64,000 nucleotides of DNA. It comes from Pedobacter zeae. GTDB taxonomy: Bacteria; Bacteroidota; Bacteroidia; Sphingobacteriales; Sphingobacteriaceae. Made by a program: the position numbers and the translations under genes. Positions 1 through 11,315 of this stretch are shown here, one piece after another. How positions within the stretch are numbered: position 1 is the stretch's first letter; every line of letters starts with the position of its first letter. The stretch spans positions 682,001 through 746,000 of the forward strand of contig NZ_JACIEF010000002.1 of the NCBI RefSeq assembly GCF_014196715.1, read 5' to 3'. The notes beneath the pieces are model-generated. The model worked only from the letters and a program-made list of their open reading frames with translations. It was not told where the DNA came from and did no database searches.

Positions 1-1
1 A

Positions 2-421
2 ATTCCTATGGAAAAATATTACCAAATGAAAGATGGTAAAAAAATTGCCAAAGAGCGTAACTTTTATCCTGGCTATGTTTTAATCGAAGCTACTTTAGAC
101 GGAGAGCTAGAGCATATCATCAAAGGGATTAATAGCGTTATTGGTTTCCTGGGAGATAAAGAAGGTAACCCGATCCCAATGCGCCAGGCAGAAGTTAACC
201 GTATTTTAGGTGTGGTTGATGAAATGAGCGAGCAAGGTGAAACGATGAATGTACCTTACTATGTTGGCGAAAACATCAAAGTAATGGACGGACCTTTCAA
301 CGGTTTCTCGGGTATTATCGAAGAGGTAAATGAAGAGAAGAAAAAACTGAAGGTAATGGTTAAGATCTTTGGCCGTAAAACTCCGCTTGAGCTGAACTAC
401 ATGCAGGTAGAAAAGGAATAA
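2..421 (+). CDS. nusG: transcription termination/antitermination protein NusG (5' partial)
   Basis: This is the C-terminal part of NusG, which binds RNA polymerase and, through its KOW domain, Rho or ribosomal protein S10. The reading frame is open to the left edge: Ile-Pro codons precede the first internal Met, so the ATG at position 8 is an internal residue and the true start lies outside the window. About 140 of the usual ~180 residues are visible. The end of the NGN domain comes first (NFYPGYVLIE), then the KOW domain (NIKVMDGPFNGFSGIIEEV), then a basic strand ending GRKTPLELNY. The gene leads the ribosomal protein block and has its own terminator downstream, so rplK is probably also transcribed from a separate promoter. 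Confidence 0.95.
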   Translation: MPMEKYYQMKDGKKIAKERNFYPGYVLIEATLDGELEHIIKGINSVIGFLGDKEGNPIPMRQAEVNRILGVVDEMSEQGETMNVPYYVGENIKVMDGPFNGFSGIIEEVNEEKKKLKVMVKIFGRKTPLELNYMQVEKE

Positions 422-443
422 GGAAATTCTTTTAAGATATAAT

Positions 444-472
444 AAGCCCCGAATTTATTCCGGGGCTTTTTT
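444..472 (+). terminator. intrinsic terminator after nusG
   Basis: Perfect 8-bp stem AAGCCCCG/CGGGGCTT (444-451 with 461-468) and a 9-nt loop, followed by a T run. It lies 22 bp after the nusG stop and separates nusG from the rplK transcription unit. Confidence 0.85.
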
Positions 473-609
473 ATGCAATTCAGTGTTACTAAAGCAATAT
501 CTTTCATCACTATCCGTTAATCATCTATGAGTTGTTAACTTATCTTTCAATCAGCATTGCAGTTGACCAGGTCGATAAAAAATAATAATAATTAATTTTA
601 TCGATACTA

Positions 610-640
610 TTGTTTTACTGTAAGTTAATCCATATCTTTG
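610..640 (+). promoter_or_regulatory. Bacteroidota-type promoter for rplK operon
   Basis: TTG at 610-612 and TATCTTTG at 633-640 are separated by 20 bp, matching the Bacteroidota -33 (TTG) and -7 (TAnnTTTG) elements. It lies in the 312-bp gap between nusG and rplK. The implied start near 647 gives an untranslated leader of about 85 nt, long enough to hold an L1-binding autoregulatory site, although I could not identify one with confidence. The rest of the gap is AT-rich with no other recognisable signal. Confidence 0.6.
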
Positions 641-733
641 CAGTCCTTTAAGCTTTATAGGAGCCCTAAGGAAATAAAATGTTACATGCTTCCACTATTT
701 AACATTGAGTTTTAAATAAATAAAAAACACAAA

Positions 734-1177
734 ATGGCAAAAGAAATCAGTGCGATGATCAAATTACAGATCAAAGGCGGAGCTGCAAATCCATCGCCAC
801 CGGTAGGGCCTGCATTAGGTGCTAAAGGGGTGAATATCATGGAGTTTTGCAAACAATACAATGCTCGTACCCAAGATAAAGCAGGTAAAGTGTTGCCGGT
901 TGTAATTACTGTTTATGCTGATAAGTCATTTGATTTCATCATCAAAACCCCTCCTGTAGCTATTCAGTTGAAAGACGCGACTAAATTACAGAGTGGTTCT
1001 GCTGAGCCTAACCGTAAAAAAGTAGGTTCAGTGACTTGGGACCAAATCAAAGTTATTGCTGAAGATAAAATGCCGGATTTAAACGCATTTACAATCGAGT
1101 CGGCAATGAGTATGGTTGCTGGTACAGCACGTAGTATGGGAATCACCGTTTCTGGTGATGCACCCTGGAAAAATTAA
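734..1177 (+). CDS. rplK: 50S ribosomal protein L11
   Basis: L11 is a 23S rRNA-binding protein of the GTPase-associated centre. The 147 residues match the normal family length. The N-terminal domain shows the conserved proline-rich helix region ([20 protein letters not shown]), and the C-terminal rRNA-binding domain ends with the typical [10 protein letters not shown] segment. The ATG start is preceded by an A-rich tract without a Shine-Dalgarno sequence, as usual in this phylum. It is the first gene of rplK-rplA-rplJ-rplL and is followed after 20 bp by rplA. Confidence 0.98.
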   Translation: MAKEISAMIKLQIKGGAANPSPPVGPALGAKGVNIMEFCKQYNARTQDKAGKVLPVVITVYADKSFDFIIKTPPVAIQLKDATKLQSGSAEPNRKKVGSVTWDQIKVIAEDKMPDLNAFTIESAMSMVAGTARSMGITVSGDAPWKN

Positions 1178-1197
1178 TTAAAAAACAGTTTACAACA

Positions 1198-1896
1198 GTG
1201 GCGAAATTAACTAAAAATCAAAAAAAGGCGCATGCTAAAATAGAAGCTGGCAAAGCTTACACTTTGAAGGATGCTGCTGCTTTGGTAAAAGAAATCACTA
1301 CTACTAAATTTGATGCTTCAGTTGATATTGATGTATCTTTAGGGGTAGATCCACGTAAAGCCAATCAAATGGTTCGTGGTATTGCTACTTTACCACACGG
1401 AACAGGTAAAACTGTACGTGTTTTAGCTTTGGTAACTCCTGATAAGGAAGAAGAAGCGAAAGCAGCTGGCGCAGACTTCGTAGGTTTAGACGAGTATGTA
1501 GCTAAAATTGAAGGTGGTTGGACCGATGTAGACATTATTATCACTACACCAGCTTGTATGGCTAAGGTAGGTAAATTGGGCCGTGTTTTAGGTCCAAGGA
1601 ACTTAATGCCTAACCCAAAATCTGGAACAGTAACCAACGAAGTTGGTAAAGCTGTAGCAGAGGTTAAAGCAGGTAAAATTGATTTTAAAGTAGACAAAAC
1701 GGGTATCATACACGCCTCGATAGGAAAAGTATCATTCCCGGCAGATAAAATTTATGAGAACGCACTTGAAATTATTCAGGTGATTTCAAAACTAAAACCA
1801 TCTGCTGCTAAAGGAACTTATTTTAAGAGCATTCACGTGTCTTCTACAATGAGTCCTGGAATTGCAATTGAAACCAAATCAGTAGCGGGGATCTAA
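1198..1896 (+). CDS. rplA: 50S ribosomal protein L1 (GTG start)
   Basis: L1 binds the L1 stalk of 23S rRNA and in many bacteria represses its own L11-L1 mRNA. The protein has 232 residues, the usual length. The family signature region is visible ([19 protein letters not shown]), along with the C-terminal [10 protein letters not shown]. The start is GTG at 1198: the preceding codons contain no ATG in frame, and MAKLTKNQ is a normal L1 beginning. The next gene, rplJ, starts 2 bp after the stop, suggesting translational coupling. Confidence 0.98.
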   Translation: MAKLTKNQKKAHAKIEAGKAYTLKDAAALVKEITTTKFDASVDIDVSLGVDPRKANQMVRGIATLPHGTGKTVRVLALVTPDKEEEAKAAGADFVGLDEYVAKIEGGWTDVDIIITTPACMAKVGKLGRVLGPRNLMPNPKSGTVTNEVGKAVAEVKAGKIDFKVDKTGIIHASIGKVSFPADKIYENALEIIQVISKLKPSAAKGTYFKSIHVSSTMSPGIAIETKSVAGI

Positions 1897-1898
1897 TC

Positions 1899-2420
1899 AT
1901 GAACAGAGAAGAAAAAAACGAAGTAGTTTTAGAACTACAAGGACAAATGCAAGAGTATGGCAATTTTTACATTGCTGATACTTCAAGCCTTTCTGTTGAG
2001 CAGATCAATAACATCCGCCGCAAATGTTTTGAGAGCGATATCGTAATGAAGGTTGCAAAAAACACTTTAATCCGCAAAGCGATTGAAGGTTTGGAAGGCG
2101 ATGCTTCTGAGATATATGCAAGCTTAAAAGGTTCATCATCATTATTATTCTCAAAAACAGCTAATGCTCCGGCTAAGTTGATCAAAACTTTGAGAAAAAC
2201 CGGAGATAAACCTGTACTTAAAGCGGCATTCATAGATTCATCAATTTATGTTGGCGATGATCAGTTGAATAGTTTAGTAAGCTTAAAATCAAGAGAAGAG
2301 CTTATTGGCGATATCATCGGATTATTACAATCACCAGCTAAAAATGTTCTATCTGCGCTTCAATCAGGCGGTAGCAAAATTGCAGGAATTGTTAAAACTC
2401 TTCAGGAAAGAGAAGGTTAA
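1899..2420 (+). CDS. rplJ: 50S ribosomal protein L10
   Basis: L10 forms the base of the ribosomal stalk and holds L7/L12 dimers. The protein has 173 residues. The N-terminal rRNA-binding part contains MKVAKNTLIRKAI, typical of L10, and the C-terminal helix (LLQSPAKNVLSALQSGGSKI) is the L12-dimer docking region. The start lies 2 bp after rplA. A 65-bp gap separates it from rplL. Confidence 0.98.
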   Translation: MNREEKNEVVLELQGQMQEYGNFYIADTSSLSVEQINNIRRKCFESDIVMKVAKNTLIRKAIEGLEGDASEIYASLKGSSSLLFSKTANAPAKLIKTLRKTGDKPVLKAAFIDSSIYVGDDQLNSLVSLKSREELIGDIIGLLQSPAKNVLSALQSGGSKIAGIVKTLQEREG

Positions 2421-2485
2421 CGGACACCTTAAGTTCGCAAATTAAAACAAAATTATTTTACGTAAATTTTTAAAATCTTAATAAA

Positions 2486-2863
2486 ATGGCAGATTTAAAA
2501 GCGTTTGCTGAGCAATTAGTAAACTTAACAGTTAAAGAAGTTAATGAATTAGCTCAAATCTTAAAAGATGAGTATGGTATTGAGCCTGCAGCTGCTGCTG
2601 TAGTTGCTGGTCCTGCTGCTGGTGGTGATGCACCTGCTGCTGCTGCAGAAAAAACATCTTTCGATGTAATCTTAAAAGAAGCTGGTGGTCAGAAATTAGC
2701 AGTTGTAAAACTTGTTAAAGACTTAACTGGTTTAGGTTTGAAAGAAGCTAAAGACTTAGTTGACGGTGCACCAAAAGAATTAAAAGCTGGTGTTGCTAAA
2801 GACGAAGCAGAAGCTCTTAAAAAACAATTAGAAGAAGCTGGAGCAGTAGTTGAGATTAAGTAA
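2486..2863 (+). CDS. rplL: 50S ribosomal protein L7/L12
   Basis: Stalk protein that recruits translation GTPases, present in several copies per ribosome. The protein has 125 residues: an N-terminal dimerisation domain (~1-35), an alanine/glycine-rich hinge (~36-55, [20 protein letters not shown]), then the C-terminal factor-binding domain with [12 protein letters not shown] and the conserved [19 protein letters not shown] helix. It is the last ribosomal gene before rpoB and is followed by a hairpin. Confidence 0.98.
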   Translation: MADLKAFAEQLVNLTVKEVNELAQILKDEYGIEPAAAAVVAGPAAGGDAPAAAAEKTSFDVILKEAGGQKLAVVKLVKDLTGLGLKEAKDLVDGAPKELKAGVAKDEAEALKKQLEEAGAVVEIK

Positions 2864-2895
2864 TCACTTAACTTAGCTAAGCTAAAAATGTATTA

Positions 2896-2923
2896 GACAC
2901 CGACTGAAAATGTCGGTGTCTTT
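2896..2923 (+). terminator. hairpin terminator/attenuator between rplL and rpoB
   Basis: Perfect 9-bp stem GACACCGAC/GTCGGTGTC (2896-2904 with 2912-2920), 7-nt loop and only three T residues afterwards. The short T run suggests partial termination, consistent with the need for more L7/L12 than RpoB. Confidence 0.7.
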
Positions 2924-2944
2924 ACCTGTTTATAAACATCTCAT

Positions 2945-2986
2945 TTTGTTTGGTTAATGAGCATGGTTAGAACGAAACCAAACAAA
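2945..2986 (+). promoter_or_regulatory. inverted repeat in the rpoB leader
   Basis: Perfect 11-bp inverted repeat, TTTGTTTGGTT (2945-2955) and AACCAAACAAA (2976-2986), with a 20-nt loop. It ends 33 bp before the rpoB start codon and has no T run, so it does not look like a terminator. It could be an RNA hairpin controlling rpoBC translation or a DNA-binding site. The function is inferred only from its position. Confidence 0.45.
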
Positions 2987-3019
2987 TAGTTTATTCTTAA
3001 ACTAAAATCTTTTAGTCCA

Positions 3020-6000
3020 TTGGCAAAGACAGTCGAACAAAGAGTAAATTTTGCAACAAGTAAGCACATTATAGACTATCCGGATTTTCTGGATGTGCAA
3101 TTGCAATCATTCAGAGAATTTTTCCAGATAGATACCACATCAGACGATCGCTCAAGCGAAGGTTTGTTCAAAGTGTTTGCTGAAAACTTTCCAATAACAG
3201 ATTCAAGAAATATCTTCGTATTAGAGTTTCTTGATTATTTTGTTGATCCGCCACGTTACGATATACACGAGTGTATTGAGCGTGGATTAACCTACAATGT
3301 TCCATTAAAAGCAAAGCTTAAGCTTTCTTGTAATGATGTAGAACATGAAGATTTTGAAACCATTATCCAGGATGTGTATTTAGGTACTATCCCGTATATG
3401 ACACCAAAAGGTACATTTGTTATCAACGGTGCAGAGCGCGTTATCGTTTCTCAGCTACACCGTTCTCCGGGAGTGTTCTTCGGCCAGAGCCGTCACACTA
3501 ACGGAACGAAATTGTACTCTGCGCGTGTTATTCCTTTCAAAGGTTCATGGATCGAGTTCGCTACAGACGTTAACAACGTGATGTACGCTTATATCGATCG
3601 TAAGAAAAAATTCCCGGTTACCACTTTATTACGTGCTATCGGTTACGATTCTGATAAAGATATCTTAGAACTTTTTGATCTTGCCGACGAAGTAAAAGTT
3701 AGCAAATCGGGTTTAAAGAAATACATCGGTCGTAAACTGGCTGCAAGGGTATTGAAAAAATGGGTTGAAGATTTTGTTGATGAAGATACTGGTGAGGTAG
3801 TTTCTATCGACCGTAATGAAGTGATTCTTGAAAGAGAAACCGTTTTAGAAGACGAACACATTGATATGGTTATCGAAGCCGGCGTAAAAAGCATCATCTT
3901 ATCAAAAGAAGATGGCGCAAGTCAGGCTGATTATACCATTATATATAATACATTACAGAAAGATACATCAAACTCAGAAAAAGAAGCAGTTGAAAACATC
4001 TACCGTGCTTTGCGTAATGCAGAACCACCTGATGAGGAAACTGCGCGTGGTATCATCGACCGTTTATTCTTCTCGGATAAACGTTATGATTTAGGTGATG
4101 TTGGTCGTTACCGCATCAACCGTAAATTAAAGATGAATACCCCTGATGAGGTTAAAGTATTAACAAAAGCAGATATTATTGCAATTGTGAAATACCTGAT
4201 CAAATTGATCAACTCAAAAGAAGAGGTGGATGATATCGATCACTTATCTAACCGTCGTGTACGTACGGTAGGTGAGCAGCTGTACGCACAGTTCGGTGTA
4301 GGTTTAGCCCGTATGGCCAGAACTATCCGCGAGCGCATGAACATCCGCGATAATGAGGTGTTTACCCCGACTGATCTGATCAACGCTCGTACGTTATCGT
4401 CAGTAATCAACTCTTTCTTTGGTACAAACCAGTTATCTCAGTTCATGGATCAAACCAATCCATTGGCAGAGATTACACACAAACGCCGTTTATCAGCTTT
4501 AGGTCCGGGTGGTTTATCCCGCGAGCGTGCTGGTTTCGAGGTACGTGACGTTCACTATACGCACTACGGTCGTTTATGTACAATTGAAACGCCTGAGGGA
4601 CCAAACATCGGTTTGATTTCATCACTTTGTGTGCATGCAAAAATCAATAATTTGGGTTTCATTGAAACACCATACAAACGCGTTGAGGATGGTAAAGTAG
4701 TTGTAGATTCAGACGTTATCTACTTATCGGCAGAAGATGAGGATGGTAAAACCATCGCTCAGGCAAATGCGGAGTACGATGATAAAGGGGTTTTCTCTAC
4801 GCCACGTGTTAAAGCACGTTATGAGGGTGACTTCCCGATTATCGAGCCTGAGAAATTAGACTTGATGGACGTTGCTCCTAACCAGATTACTTCAATTGCT
4901 GCTTCGTTGATTCCGTTCCTGGAACATGATGATGCGAACAGGGCTTTGATGGGATCGAACATGCAACGTCAGGCCGTACCATTGTTACGCCCTGAGGCCC
5001 CAATTGTTGGTACAGGTTTGGAAGGCCGCGTTGCCCGCGACTCAAGGACACTGATCAACGCTGAAGGTGATGGTGTTGTTGAATATGTGGATGCTAACGA
5101 AATTACCATTAAATACGAGCGTAACGAAGATGACCGTTTAGTTTCATTTGAAGGTGATAGCAAAACCTACCGTTTAATCAAATTCAAAAAAACCAACCAG
5201 AATACCTGTATCAACTTAAAGCCTATCGTTAAGAAAGGTCAGCGAGTGAGCAAAGGTCAGGTGCTTTGTGAAGGTTATGCAACAGAAAACGGCGAACTGG
5301 CCTTAGGTAGAAACCTGAAAGTGGCATTCATGCCTTGGCAAGGTTTTAACTTTGAGGATGCGATTGTAATTAACGAACGTATTGTTCGTGATGACGTTTT
5401 CACTTCATTGCATATTGAAGAGTTTGAATTGGAAGTACGTGATACCAAACGTGGAGAAGAGGAGTTAACACCAGATATCCCGAACGTTTCTGAAGAGGCT
5501 ACCAAAGACCTTGATGAAAACGGTATTATCCGTATCGGTGCGGAAGTAAAAGAAGGTGATATTTTAATTGGTAAGATTACTCCTAAAGGTGAGTCTGATC
5601 CTTCACCGGAAGAAAAATTACTACGTGCAATCTTCGGTGATAAAGCAGGTGATGTTAAAGATGCATCTTTAAAAACTCCTCCTTCAATCCAGGGTGTGGT
5701 AATTGATACGAAATTATTCAGCCGCGCTAAGAAAACAACCAAAGCTGAAGAAAAATCAGCAATTGAGAAATTAGATAAGAGCTATAATACTGCAACTGAG
5801 AAATTAAAGAACGAATTAGTTGACAAATTATTCGCTATTGTAAACGGAAAAACATCGCAAGGTGTATATAACATTTACAAAGAATTATTAGTCGCTAAAG
5901 GCGCTAAATTTACGCAGAAAATTTTAGCAGAGCTCGATTATAACCACATTAGCCCTAACAAATGGACTACTGATGATGATAAAAACGAGCTGATTAAAAT

Positions 6001-6823
6001 GTTGCTTCATAACTACGGTATCCGCGTTAACGAAGAACTTGGTGCTTACAAACGCGATAAATTTGCGATCAGTGTAGGTGACGAGCTTCCATCGGGAATT
6101 GTACAGATGGCAAAAGTTTATGTTGCTAAAAAACGTAAGTTAAAAGTAGGTGATAAAATGGCTGGTCGCCACGGTAACAAAGGTATCGTTGCACGTATTG
6201 TACGTGATGAAGATATGCCTTTCTTAGCTGATGGTAGCCCGGTTGATATCGTGTTGAACCCGCTGGGTGTACCTTCACGTATGAACCTTGGTCAGATCTA
6301 CGAAACCGTATTGGCGTGGGCCGGTAAAGAATTGGGCGTTAAATTTGCTACCCCGATTTTTGATGGTGCTTCGCACGATGAGGTTGAAGAGTGGATTGCT
6401 AAAGCCGGTGTTCCTGCTTCAGGAAAAACCTACTTATACAATGGTTTAACAGGTGAGCGTTTTGATCAGACCACAACTGTAGGTATTATCTACATGTTGA
6501 AACTAGGTCACATGGTTGATGATAAAATGCATGCCCGTTCTATCGGACCATACTCATTAATTACACAACAACCATTGGGTGGTAAAGCCCAGTTCGGGGG
6601 CCAGCGTTTTGGTGAGATGGAGGTTTGGGCATTGGAAGCATTTGGTGCTGCTAATATTCTTCAGGAGATCTTAACCGTTAAATCGGATGATGTAATCGGA
6701 AGGGCCAAAACTTACGAAGCCATTGTTAAAGGTGAGAACCTACCAACACCTGGTGTACCAGAATCGTTTAACGTATTGGTACATGAGTTACGCGGATTAG
6801 GTTTAGATATTACATTAGATTAA
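3020..6823 (+). CDS. rpoB: DNA-directed RNA polymerase subunit beta (TTG start)
   Basis: Beta subunit of RNA polymerase, 1267 residues, full length for Bacteroidota. The rifampicin region is recognisable at ~468-500 ([15 protein letters not shown], then [14 protein letters not shown]). The residues matching E. coli D516, H526 and S531 are D477, H487 and S492, all of the sensitive type. The active-site loop [12 protein letters not shown] is near residue 1050, and the C-terminus contains the conserved [20 protein letters not shown] segment. The start is TTG at 3020: no ATG occurs in frame near it, and [15 protein letters not shown] fits the family start. rpoC follows after an 88-bp gap holding a repeat. 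Confidence 0.98.
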   Translation: MAKTVEQRVNFATSKHIIDYPDFLDVQLQSFREFFQIDTTSDDRSSEGLFKVFAENFPITDSRNIFVLEFLDYFVDPPRYDIHECIERGLTYNVPLKAKLKLSCNDVEHEDFETIIQDVYLGTIPYMTPKGTFVINGAERVIVSQLHRSPGVFFGQSRHTNGTKLYSARVIPFKGSWIEFATDVNNVMYAYIDRKKKFPVTTLLRAIGYDSDKDILELFDLADEVKVSKSGLKKYIGRKLAARVLKKWVEDFVDEDTGEVVSIDRNEVILERETVLEDEHIDMVIEAGVKSIILSKEDGASQADYTIIYNTLQKDTSNSEKEAVENIYRALRNAEPPDEETARGIIDRLFFSDKRYDLGDVGRYRINRKLKMNTPDEVKVLTKADIIAIVKYLIKLINSKEEVDDIDHLSNRRVRTVGEQLYAQFGVGLARMARTIRERMNIRDNEVFTPTDLINARTLSSVINSFFGTNQLSQFMDQTNPLAEITHKRRLSALGPGGLSRERAGFEVRDVHYTHYGRLCTIETPEGPNIGLISSLCVHAKINNLGFIETPYKRVEDGKVVVDSDVIYLSAEDEDGKTIAQANAEYDDKGVFSTPRVKARYEGDFPIIEPEKLDLMDVAPNQITSIAASLIPFLEHDDANRALMGSNMQRQAVPLLRPEAPIVGTGLEGRVARDSRTLINAEGDGVVEYVDANEITIKYERNEDDRLVSFEGDSKTYRLIKFKKTNQNTCINLKPIVKKGQRVSKGQVLCEGYATENGELALGRNLKVAFMPWQGFNFEDAIVINERIVRDDVFTSLHIEEFELEVRDTKRGEEELTPDIPNVSEEATKDLDENGIIRIGAEVKEGDILIGKITPKGESDPSPEEKLLRAIFGDKAGDVKDASLKTPPSIQGVVIDTKLFSRAKKTTKAEEKSAIEKLDKSYNTATEKLKNELVDKLFAIVNGKTSQGVYNIYKELLVAKGAKFTQKILAELDYNHISPNKWTTDDDKNELIKMLLHNYGIRVNEELGAYKRDKFAISVGDELPSGIVQMAKVYVAKKRKLKVGDKMAGRHGNKGIVARIVRDEDMPFLADGSPVDIVLNPLGVPSRMNLGQIYETVLAWAGKELGVKFATPIFDGASHDEVEEWIAKAGVPASGKTYLYNGLTGERFDQTTTVGIIYMLKLGHMVDDKMHARSIGPYSLITQQPLGGKAQFGGQRFGEMEVWALEAFGAANILQEILTVKSDDVIGRAKTYEAIVKGENLPTPGVPESFNVLVHELRGLGLDITLD

Positions 6824-6908
6824 TTAAGGCATAAGGTATAAGGTATAAGGCGTATGGTTTTCGAACCCTATGCCTTAAACCCTAAGCCCTAAACCTTTAA
6901 CCTTAGAA
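6824..6908 (+). repeat. AAGG/CCTT palindromic repeat, copy 1 (inside rpoB-rpoC gap)
   Basis: The left half is built of short units (GGCATAAGG, GGTATAAGG twice) and the right half of their complements (CCTTAAACC, CCTAAGCCC, CCTTAG), so the stretch can fold on itself. Similar elements lie at 20650-20724 and 42170-42246. It fills almost the whole gap between two co-transcribed polymerase genes and has no T run, so it is likely transcribed through. Confidence 0.65.
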
Positions 6909-6911
6909 AGT

Positions 6912-9900
6912 ATGTCTTACAAAAAGGATAATAAATTAAAAAGCAATTTCACATCCATCACAATTAGCTTATCGTCTCCGGAAACTATTCTGGAACGTTC
7001 AAGCGGTGAGGTGTTGAAACCAGAAACCATTAACTACCGTACTTACAAACCTGAGCGTGATGGTTTGTTCTGTGAGCGTATTTTTGGTCCGGTAAAAGAT
7101 TACGAATGTCATTGCGGTAAATACAAACGTATCCGTTATAAAGGTATAGTTTGTGATCGTTGTGGTGTTGAAGTAACAGAAAAGAAAGTACGTCGTGAGC
7201 GTATGGGGCACATCGCTTTGGTGGTTCCTGTGGCACACATCTGGTATTTCCGTTCTTTACCAAACAAAATCGGTTATTTATTAGGTTTACCTACTAAAAA
7301 ACTAGATTTAATTATCTATTACGAGCGTTACGTAGTTATCCAGGCAGGCTTAATGGCCGAGGAAGGTATCAACTATATGGACTTCTTAACTGAGGAAGAG
7401 TATTTAGATATCTTAGATAAATTACCTAAAGAAAACCAATACTTAGACGATAAAGACCCGAATAAATTCATCGCCAAAATGGGTGCTGAAGCCTTAGAGG
7501 ATTTATTAAAACGTATTGATTTAGATACTTTATCTTACGACTTACGTCACCAGGCTGCCAACGAAACTTCTCAGCAACGTAAAAATGAGGCGTTAAAACG
7601 TCTTCAGGTTGTTGAAGCTTTCCGCAGTGCCAATACACGTATCGAGAATCGCCCTGAGTGGATGATTGTTAAAATCGTTCCGGTTATTCCGCCAGAATTA
7701 CGTCCGTTAGTGCCATTAGAAGGTGGCCGTTTCGCAACTTCAGATTTAAATGATCTTTACCGTCGTGTAATTATCCGTAACAACCGTTTAAAACGTTTGA
7801 TCGAGATTAAAGCACCAGAGGTAATTTTACGTAACGAGAAACGTATGTTGCAGGAAGCTGTAGATTCGTTATTCGATAACTCACGTAAAGTTAACGCGGT
7901 AAAAACTGAAGGTAACCGTGCCTTAAAATCACTTTCAGATATTTTGAAAGGTAAACAAGGTCGTTTCCGTCAGAACTTATTGGGTAAGCGTGTGGATTAC
8001 TCGGCACGTTCGGTAATTGTTGTAGGCCCAAGCCTTAAATTACACGAGTGCGGTATTCCTAAAGATATGGCTGCTGAGCTCTACAAACCATTCATCATCC
8101 GTAAGATGATTGAGCGTGGTGTGGTAAAAACAGTTAAATCAGCCAAGAAAATTGTAGATAGAAAAGATCCTTTAGTTTGGGATATCCTGGAGAACGTATT
8201 AAAAGGTCACCCGGTATTATTAAACCGTGCACCTACGCTTCACAGATTGGGTATCCAGGCTTTCCAGCCAAAACTAATCGAAGGAAAAGCGATCCAGTTA
8301 CACCCGTTAGTTTGTACCGCATTCAACGCCGATTTTGACGGTGACCAGATGGCTGTTCACTTACCTCTAGGTAACGCAGCAATTTTGGAAGCCCAGGTAT
8401 TAATGTTGGCTGCACACAACATCTTAAACCCTGCAAACGGTACGCCTATTACAGTACCGTCTCAGGATATGGTTTTGGGTCTTTATTACATTACTAAAGG
8501 CCGCAGAACTGATGAAACAAGGGTGGTTAAAGGACAGGATTCTGCTTTCTATTCTCCGGAAGAAGTAATTATTGCTTATAACGAGAAAGAATTAGACTTG
8601 CACGCATTCATCAAAGTAAGGGTGAATGTAAAACAAGCTGATGGCACAATTGCTAATAAATTAACAGAAACTACAGTTGGAAGGGTATTATTCAACCAAT
8701 TGGTTCCGGAAGAAGTTGGTTATATCAACGAATTATTAACTAAGAAATCGTTAAGAGATATTATCGGTGAGGTAGTTAAAATGACAGGTATGGCCCGTGC
8801 TTCTCAGTTCCTGGATGATATCAAAGAGCTAGGTTTCAAGATGGCTTTCCAGGGAGGTTTATCATTCAACTTACAGGATGTAAACATTCCGGTAGAAAAA
8901 CATACCTTATTAGAGCAGGCTGCTAACGAAGTTGAAGAGGTAAGAAACAACTATAACATGGGTTTCATTACCAATAACGAACGTTATAATCAGATTATCG
9001 ATATCTGGACCCGTATCAACAACAGGTTAACTACATTCGTAATGAACCAGTTATCGAGCGATAACCAGGGTTTCAACTCCGTGTATATGATGCTTGATTC
9101 GGGAGCACGTGGTTCTAAAGAGCAGATTCGTCAGCTTTGCGGTATGCGTGGTTTGATGGCGAAACCTCAAAAATCAGGTTCAGGTGGTGATATCATTGAA
9201 AACCCGATCTTATCAAACTTTAAAGAAGGATTGTCGGTATTAGAGTACTTTATCTCTACCCACGGTGCACGTAAAGGTTTGGCCGATACGGCGTTGAAAA
9301 CGGCAGATGCGGGTTACTTAACCCGTCGTTTACATGATGTTGCTCAGGATATGATCGTTAACGATGTGGATTGTGGTACCTTAAGAGGTATGTACACTAC
9401 AGCGTTGAAAGATAATGAGGATATTGTTGAACCATTATATGAGCGTATCTTAGGACGTACTTCTTTGCACGATGTTTACAATCCGTTAAATGGTGAGCTT
9501 TTAGTTTCTGCCGGTCAGGATATCGATGAGGATTTAGCAAAAATTATCGAAGAATCACCGCTTGAAGGTATCGAAATCCGTTCGGTATTAACCTGCGAGT
9601 CTAAACGTGGTGTTTGCGCATTATGTTATGGCCGTAACTTAGCATCAGGTAAACGTGTTCAAATAGGGGAGGCAGTTGGTGTAATTGCTGCACAATCAAT
9701 TGGTGAGCCTGGTACACAGTTAACACTTCGTACTTTCCACGTGGGTGGTACCGCATCAAACATTGCTGCAGAATCTAATATCGTAGCTAAATTTGATGGG
9801 GTTATCGAATTCGAAAACATCCGTACCGTAGATACCGAAACTGAAGAAGGAAAAGTACAGGTGGTATTAGGCCGTTCAGGCGAGTTTAGAATCGTTGAAC

Positions 9901-11198
9901 CAGGAAGCGGTAGGGTTATCGTGACCAACAATATTCCTTATGGTGCTTTCTTATTTGTTAAGGAAGGCGATAAAGTGACTAAAGGTGATAAAATCTGTTC
10001 GTGGGATCCATATAATGCCGTTATCATCTCTGAGTTTGCAGGTAAAGCACAATTCGATGCCATTATTGAAGGTGTAACTTACCGTGAAGAATCTGATGAG
10101 CAAACAGGTCACCGCGAGAAAGTGATTATCGATACCCGTGATAAAACTAAAAACCCTTCTGTTCAGATTGTTGATAAGAAAGGTGAATTTATCAAAGGCT
10201 ATAACATCCCGGTAGGTGCTCACGTTTCAGTTGATGAAGGTGAAACGATCCAAACGGGCCAGATTATTGCTAAAATTCCTCGTGCAACTGGTAAAACCCG
10301 GGATATTACGGGTGGTTTACCTCGTGTAACTGAGTTATTCGAGGCGCGTAATCCATCTAACCCGGCGGTAGTAACAGAGATCGATGGTGTGGTAACCTTA
10401 GGCGGTGTTAAACGTGGTAACCGTGAGATTACAATCGAATCGAAAGATGGTGAAGTTAAAAAATACCTGGTGCCATTGTCTAAACACATCCTTGTACAGG
10501 ATAACGACTTTGTGAAAGCAGGTATGCCTTTATCAGATGGTTCAATCTCACCAGCAGATATCTTATCAATTAAAGGCCCTGCAGCGGTTCAGGAATACCT
10601 GGTAAATGGTATTCAAGAGGTTTACCGTTTGCAAGGTGTGAAAATTAACGATAAGCACTTCGAGGTAATTGTTCACCAGATGATGCAGAAAGTTCACATT
10701 GAAGATCCGGGGGATACCATTTTCTTAGAGAACAATGCTGTAGACCGTTGGGATTTTGCAGAAGAGAACGACGCGATGTACGACAAGAAAGTTGTTGAAG
10801 ACGCAGGTGACTCGACCGATTTCAAACCGGGTCAGATTGTTTCATTACGTAGATTAAGAGATGAAAATTCTCAATTGAAACGTAAAGATTTAAAACAGAT
10901 CACGGTTAGAGATGCAAGACCAGCAACTGCAAGTTCTATCTTACAAGGTATTACACGTGCATCATTAGGTACTAAATCGTTCATTTCTGCGGCTTCGTTC
11001 CAGGAAACTACGAAAGTATTAAATGAGGCAGCAATTGCAGGTAAACGCGATAATATGTTAGGCTTGAAAGAAAACGTGATCGTTGGTCACTTAATTCCAT
11101 CAGGTACTGGTGTACGTGGTTACGAGCGTATCATCGTTGGTTCTCAGGAAGAATATGATAAATTACTGGCTTCAAAACAAGAAGAAGTAGAAGCTTAG
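6912..11198 (+). CDS. rpoC: DNA-directed RNA polymerase subunit beta'
   Basis: Catalytic beta' subunit, 1428 residues. The N-terminal zinc-binding domain has Cys66, Cys68, Cys81 and Cys84 ([20 protein letters not shown]). The active-site Mg2+ motif NADFDGDQ lies at 472-479, with the three aspartates at 474, 476 and 478. The second zinc site is C821 with C895, C902 and C905. The trigger-loop region and the C-terminal [14 protein letters not shown] segment are intact. It is the last gene of the rpoBC unit and ends shortly before a strong terminator. Confidence 0.98.
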   Translation: MSYKKDNKLKSNFTSITISLSSPETILERSSGEVLKPETINYRTYKPERDGLFCERIFGPVKDYECHCGKYKRIRYKGIVCDRCGVEVTEKKVRRERMGHIALVVPVAHIWYFRSLPNKIGYLLGLPTKKLDLIIYYERYVVIQAGLMAEEGINYMDFLTEEEYLDILDKLPKENQYLDDKDPNKFIAKMGAEALEDLLKRIDLDTLSYDLRHQAANETSQQRKNEALKRLQVVEAFRSANTRIENRPEWMIVKIVPVIPPELRPLVPLEGGRFATSDLNDLYRRVIIRNNRLKRLIEIKAPEVILRNEKRMLQEAVDSLFDNSRKVNAVKTEGNRALKSLSDILKGKQGRFRQNLLGKRVDYSARSVIVVGPSLKLHECGIPKDMAAELYKPFIIRKMIERGVVKTVKSAKKIVDRKDPLVWDILENVLKGHPVLLNRAPTLHRLGIQAFQPKLIEGKAIQLHPLVCTAFNADFDGDQMAVHLPLGNAAILEAQVLMLAAHNILNPANGTPITVPSQDMVLGLYYITKGRRTDETRVVKGQDSAFYSPEEVIIAYNEKELDLHAFIKVRVNVKQADGTIANKLTETTVGRVLFNQLVPEEVGYINELLTKKSLRDIIGEVVKMTGMARASQFLDDIKELGFKMAFQGGLSFNLQDVNIPVEKHTLLEQAANEVEEVRNNYNMGFITNNERYNQIIDIWTRINNRLTTFVMNQLSSDNQGFNSVYMMLDSGARGSKEQIRQLCGMRGLMAKPQKSGSGGDIIENPILSNFKEGLSVLEYFISTHGARKGLADTALKTADAGYLTRRLHDVAQDMIVNDVDCGTLRGMYTTALKDNEDIVEPLYERILGRTSLHDVYNPLNGELLVSAGQDIDEDLAKIIEESPLEGIEIRSVLTCESKRGVCALCYGRNLASGKRVQIGEAVGVIAAQSIGEPGTQLTLRTFHVGGTASNIAAESNIVAKFDGVIEFENIRTVDTETEEGKVQVVLGRSGEFRIVEPGSGRVIVTNNIPYGAFLFVKEGDKVTKGDKICSWDPYNAVIISEFAGKAQFDAIIEGVTYREESDEQTGHREKVIIDTRDKTKNPSVQIVDKKGEFIKGYNIPVGAHVSVDEGETIQTGQIIAKIPRATGKTRDITGGLPRVTELFEARNPSNPAVVTEIDGVVTLGGVKRGNREITIESKDGEVKKYLVPLSKHILVQDNDFVKAGMPLSDGSISPADILSIKGPAAVQEYLVNGIQEVYRLQGVKINDKHFEVIVHQMMQKVHIEDPGDTIFLENNAVDRWDFAEENDAMYDKKVVEDAGDSTDFKPGQIVSLRRLRDENSQLKRKDLKQITVRDARPATASSILQGITRASLGTKSFISAASFQETTKVLNEAAIAGKRDNMLGLKENVIVGHLIPSGTGVRGYERIIVGSQEEYDKLLASKQEEVEA

Positions 11199-11220
11199 GT
11201 TTTTAACCAATAATAACTTT

Positions 11221-11249
11221 AAGCCCCGGCATTTGTCGGGGCTTTTTAT
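11221..11249 (+). terminator. intrinsic terminator after rpoC
   Basis: AAGCCCCG/CGGGGCTT stem (11221-11228 with 11237-11244) followed by a T-rich run. The stem sequence is the same as in the terminator after nusG. Confidence 0.88.
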
Positions 11250-11300
11250 TTTATTTCAAACATTATGTCTTAAATTCCGTCATTAAGAAGCGGAATTTTT

Positions 11301-11308
11301 TATTTTTG
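11301..11308 (+). promoter_or_regulatory. -7-like element TATTTTTG before DUF3467 gene
   Basis: TATTTTTG fits TAnnTTTG and ends 8 bp before the ATG at 11316. If used, the transcript would have almost no leader. No clear TTG lies at the expected -33 position, so this is tentative. Confidence 0.35.
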
Positions 11309-11315
11309 AACTATT

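Noticed and set aside
5275..5742. 155-codon minus-strand frame inside rpoB
   Set aside because: Shadow of rpoB on the opposite strand; low-complexity Ser-rich translation typical of antisense frames.
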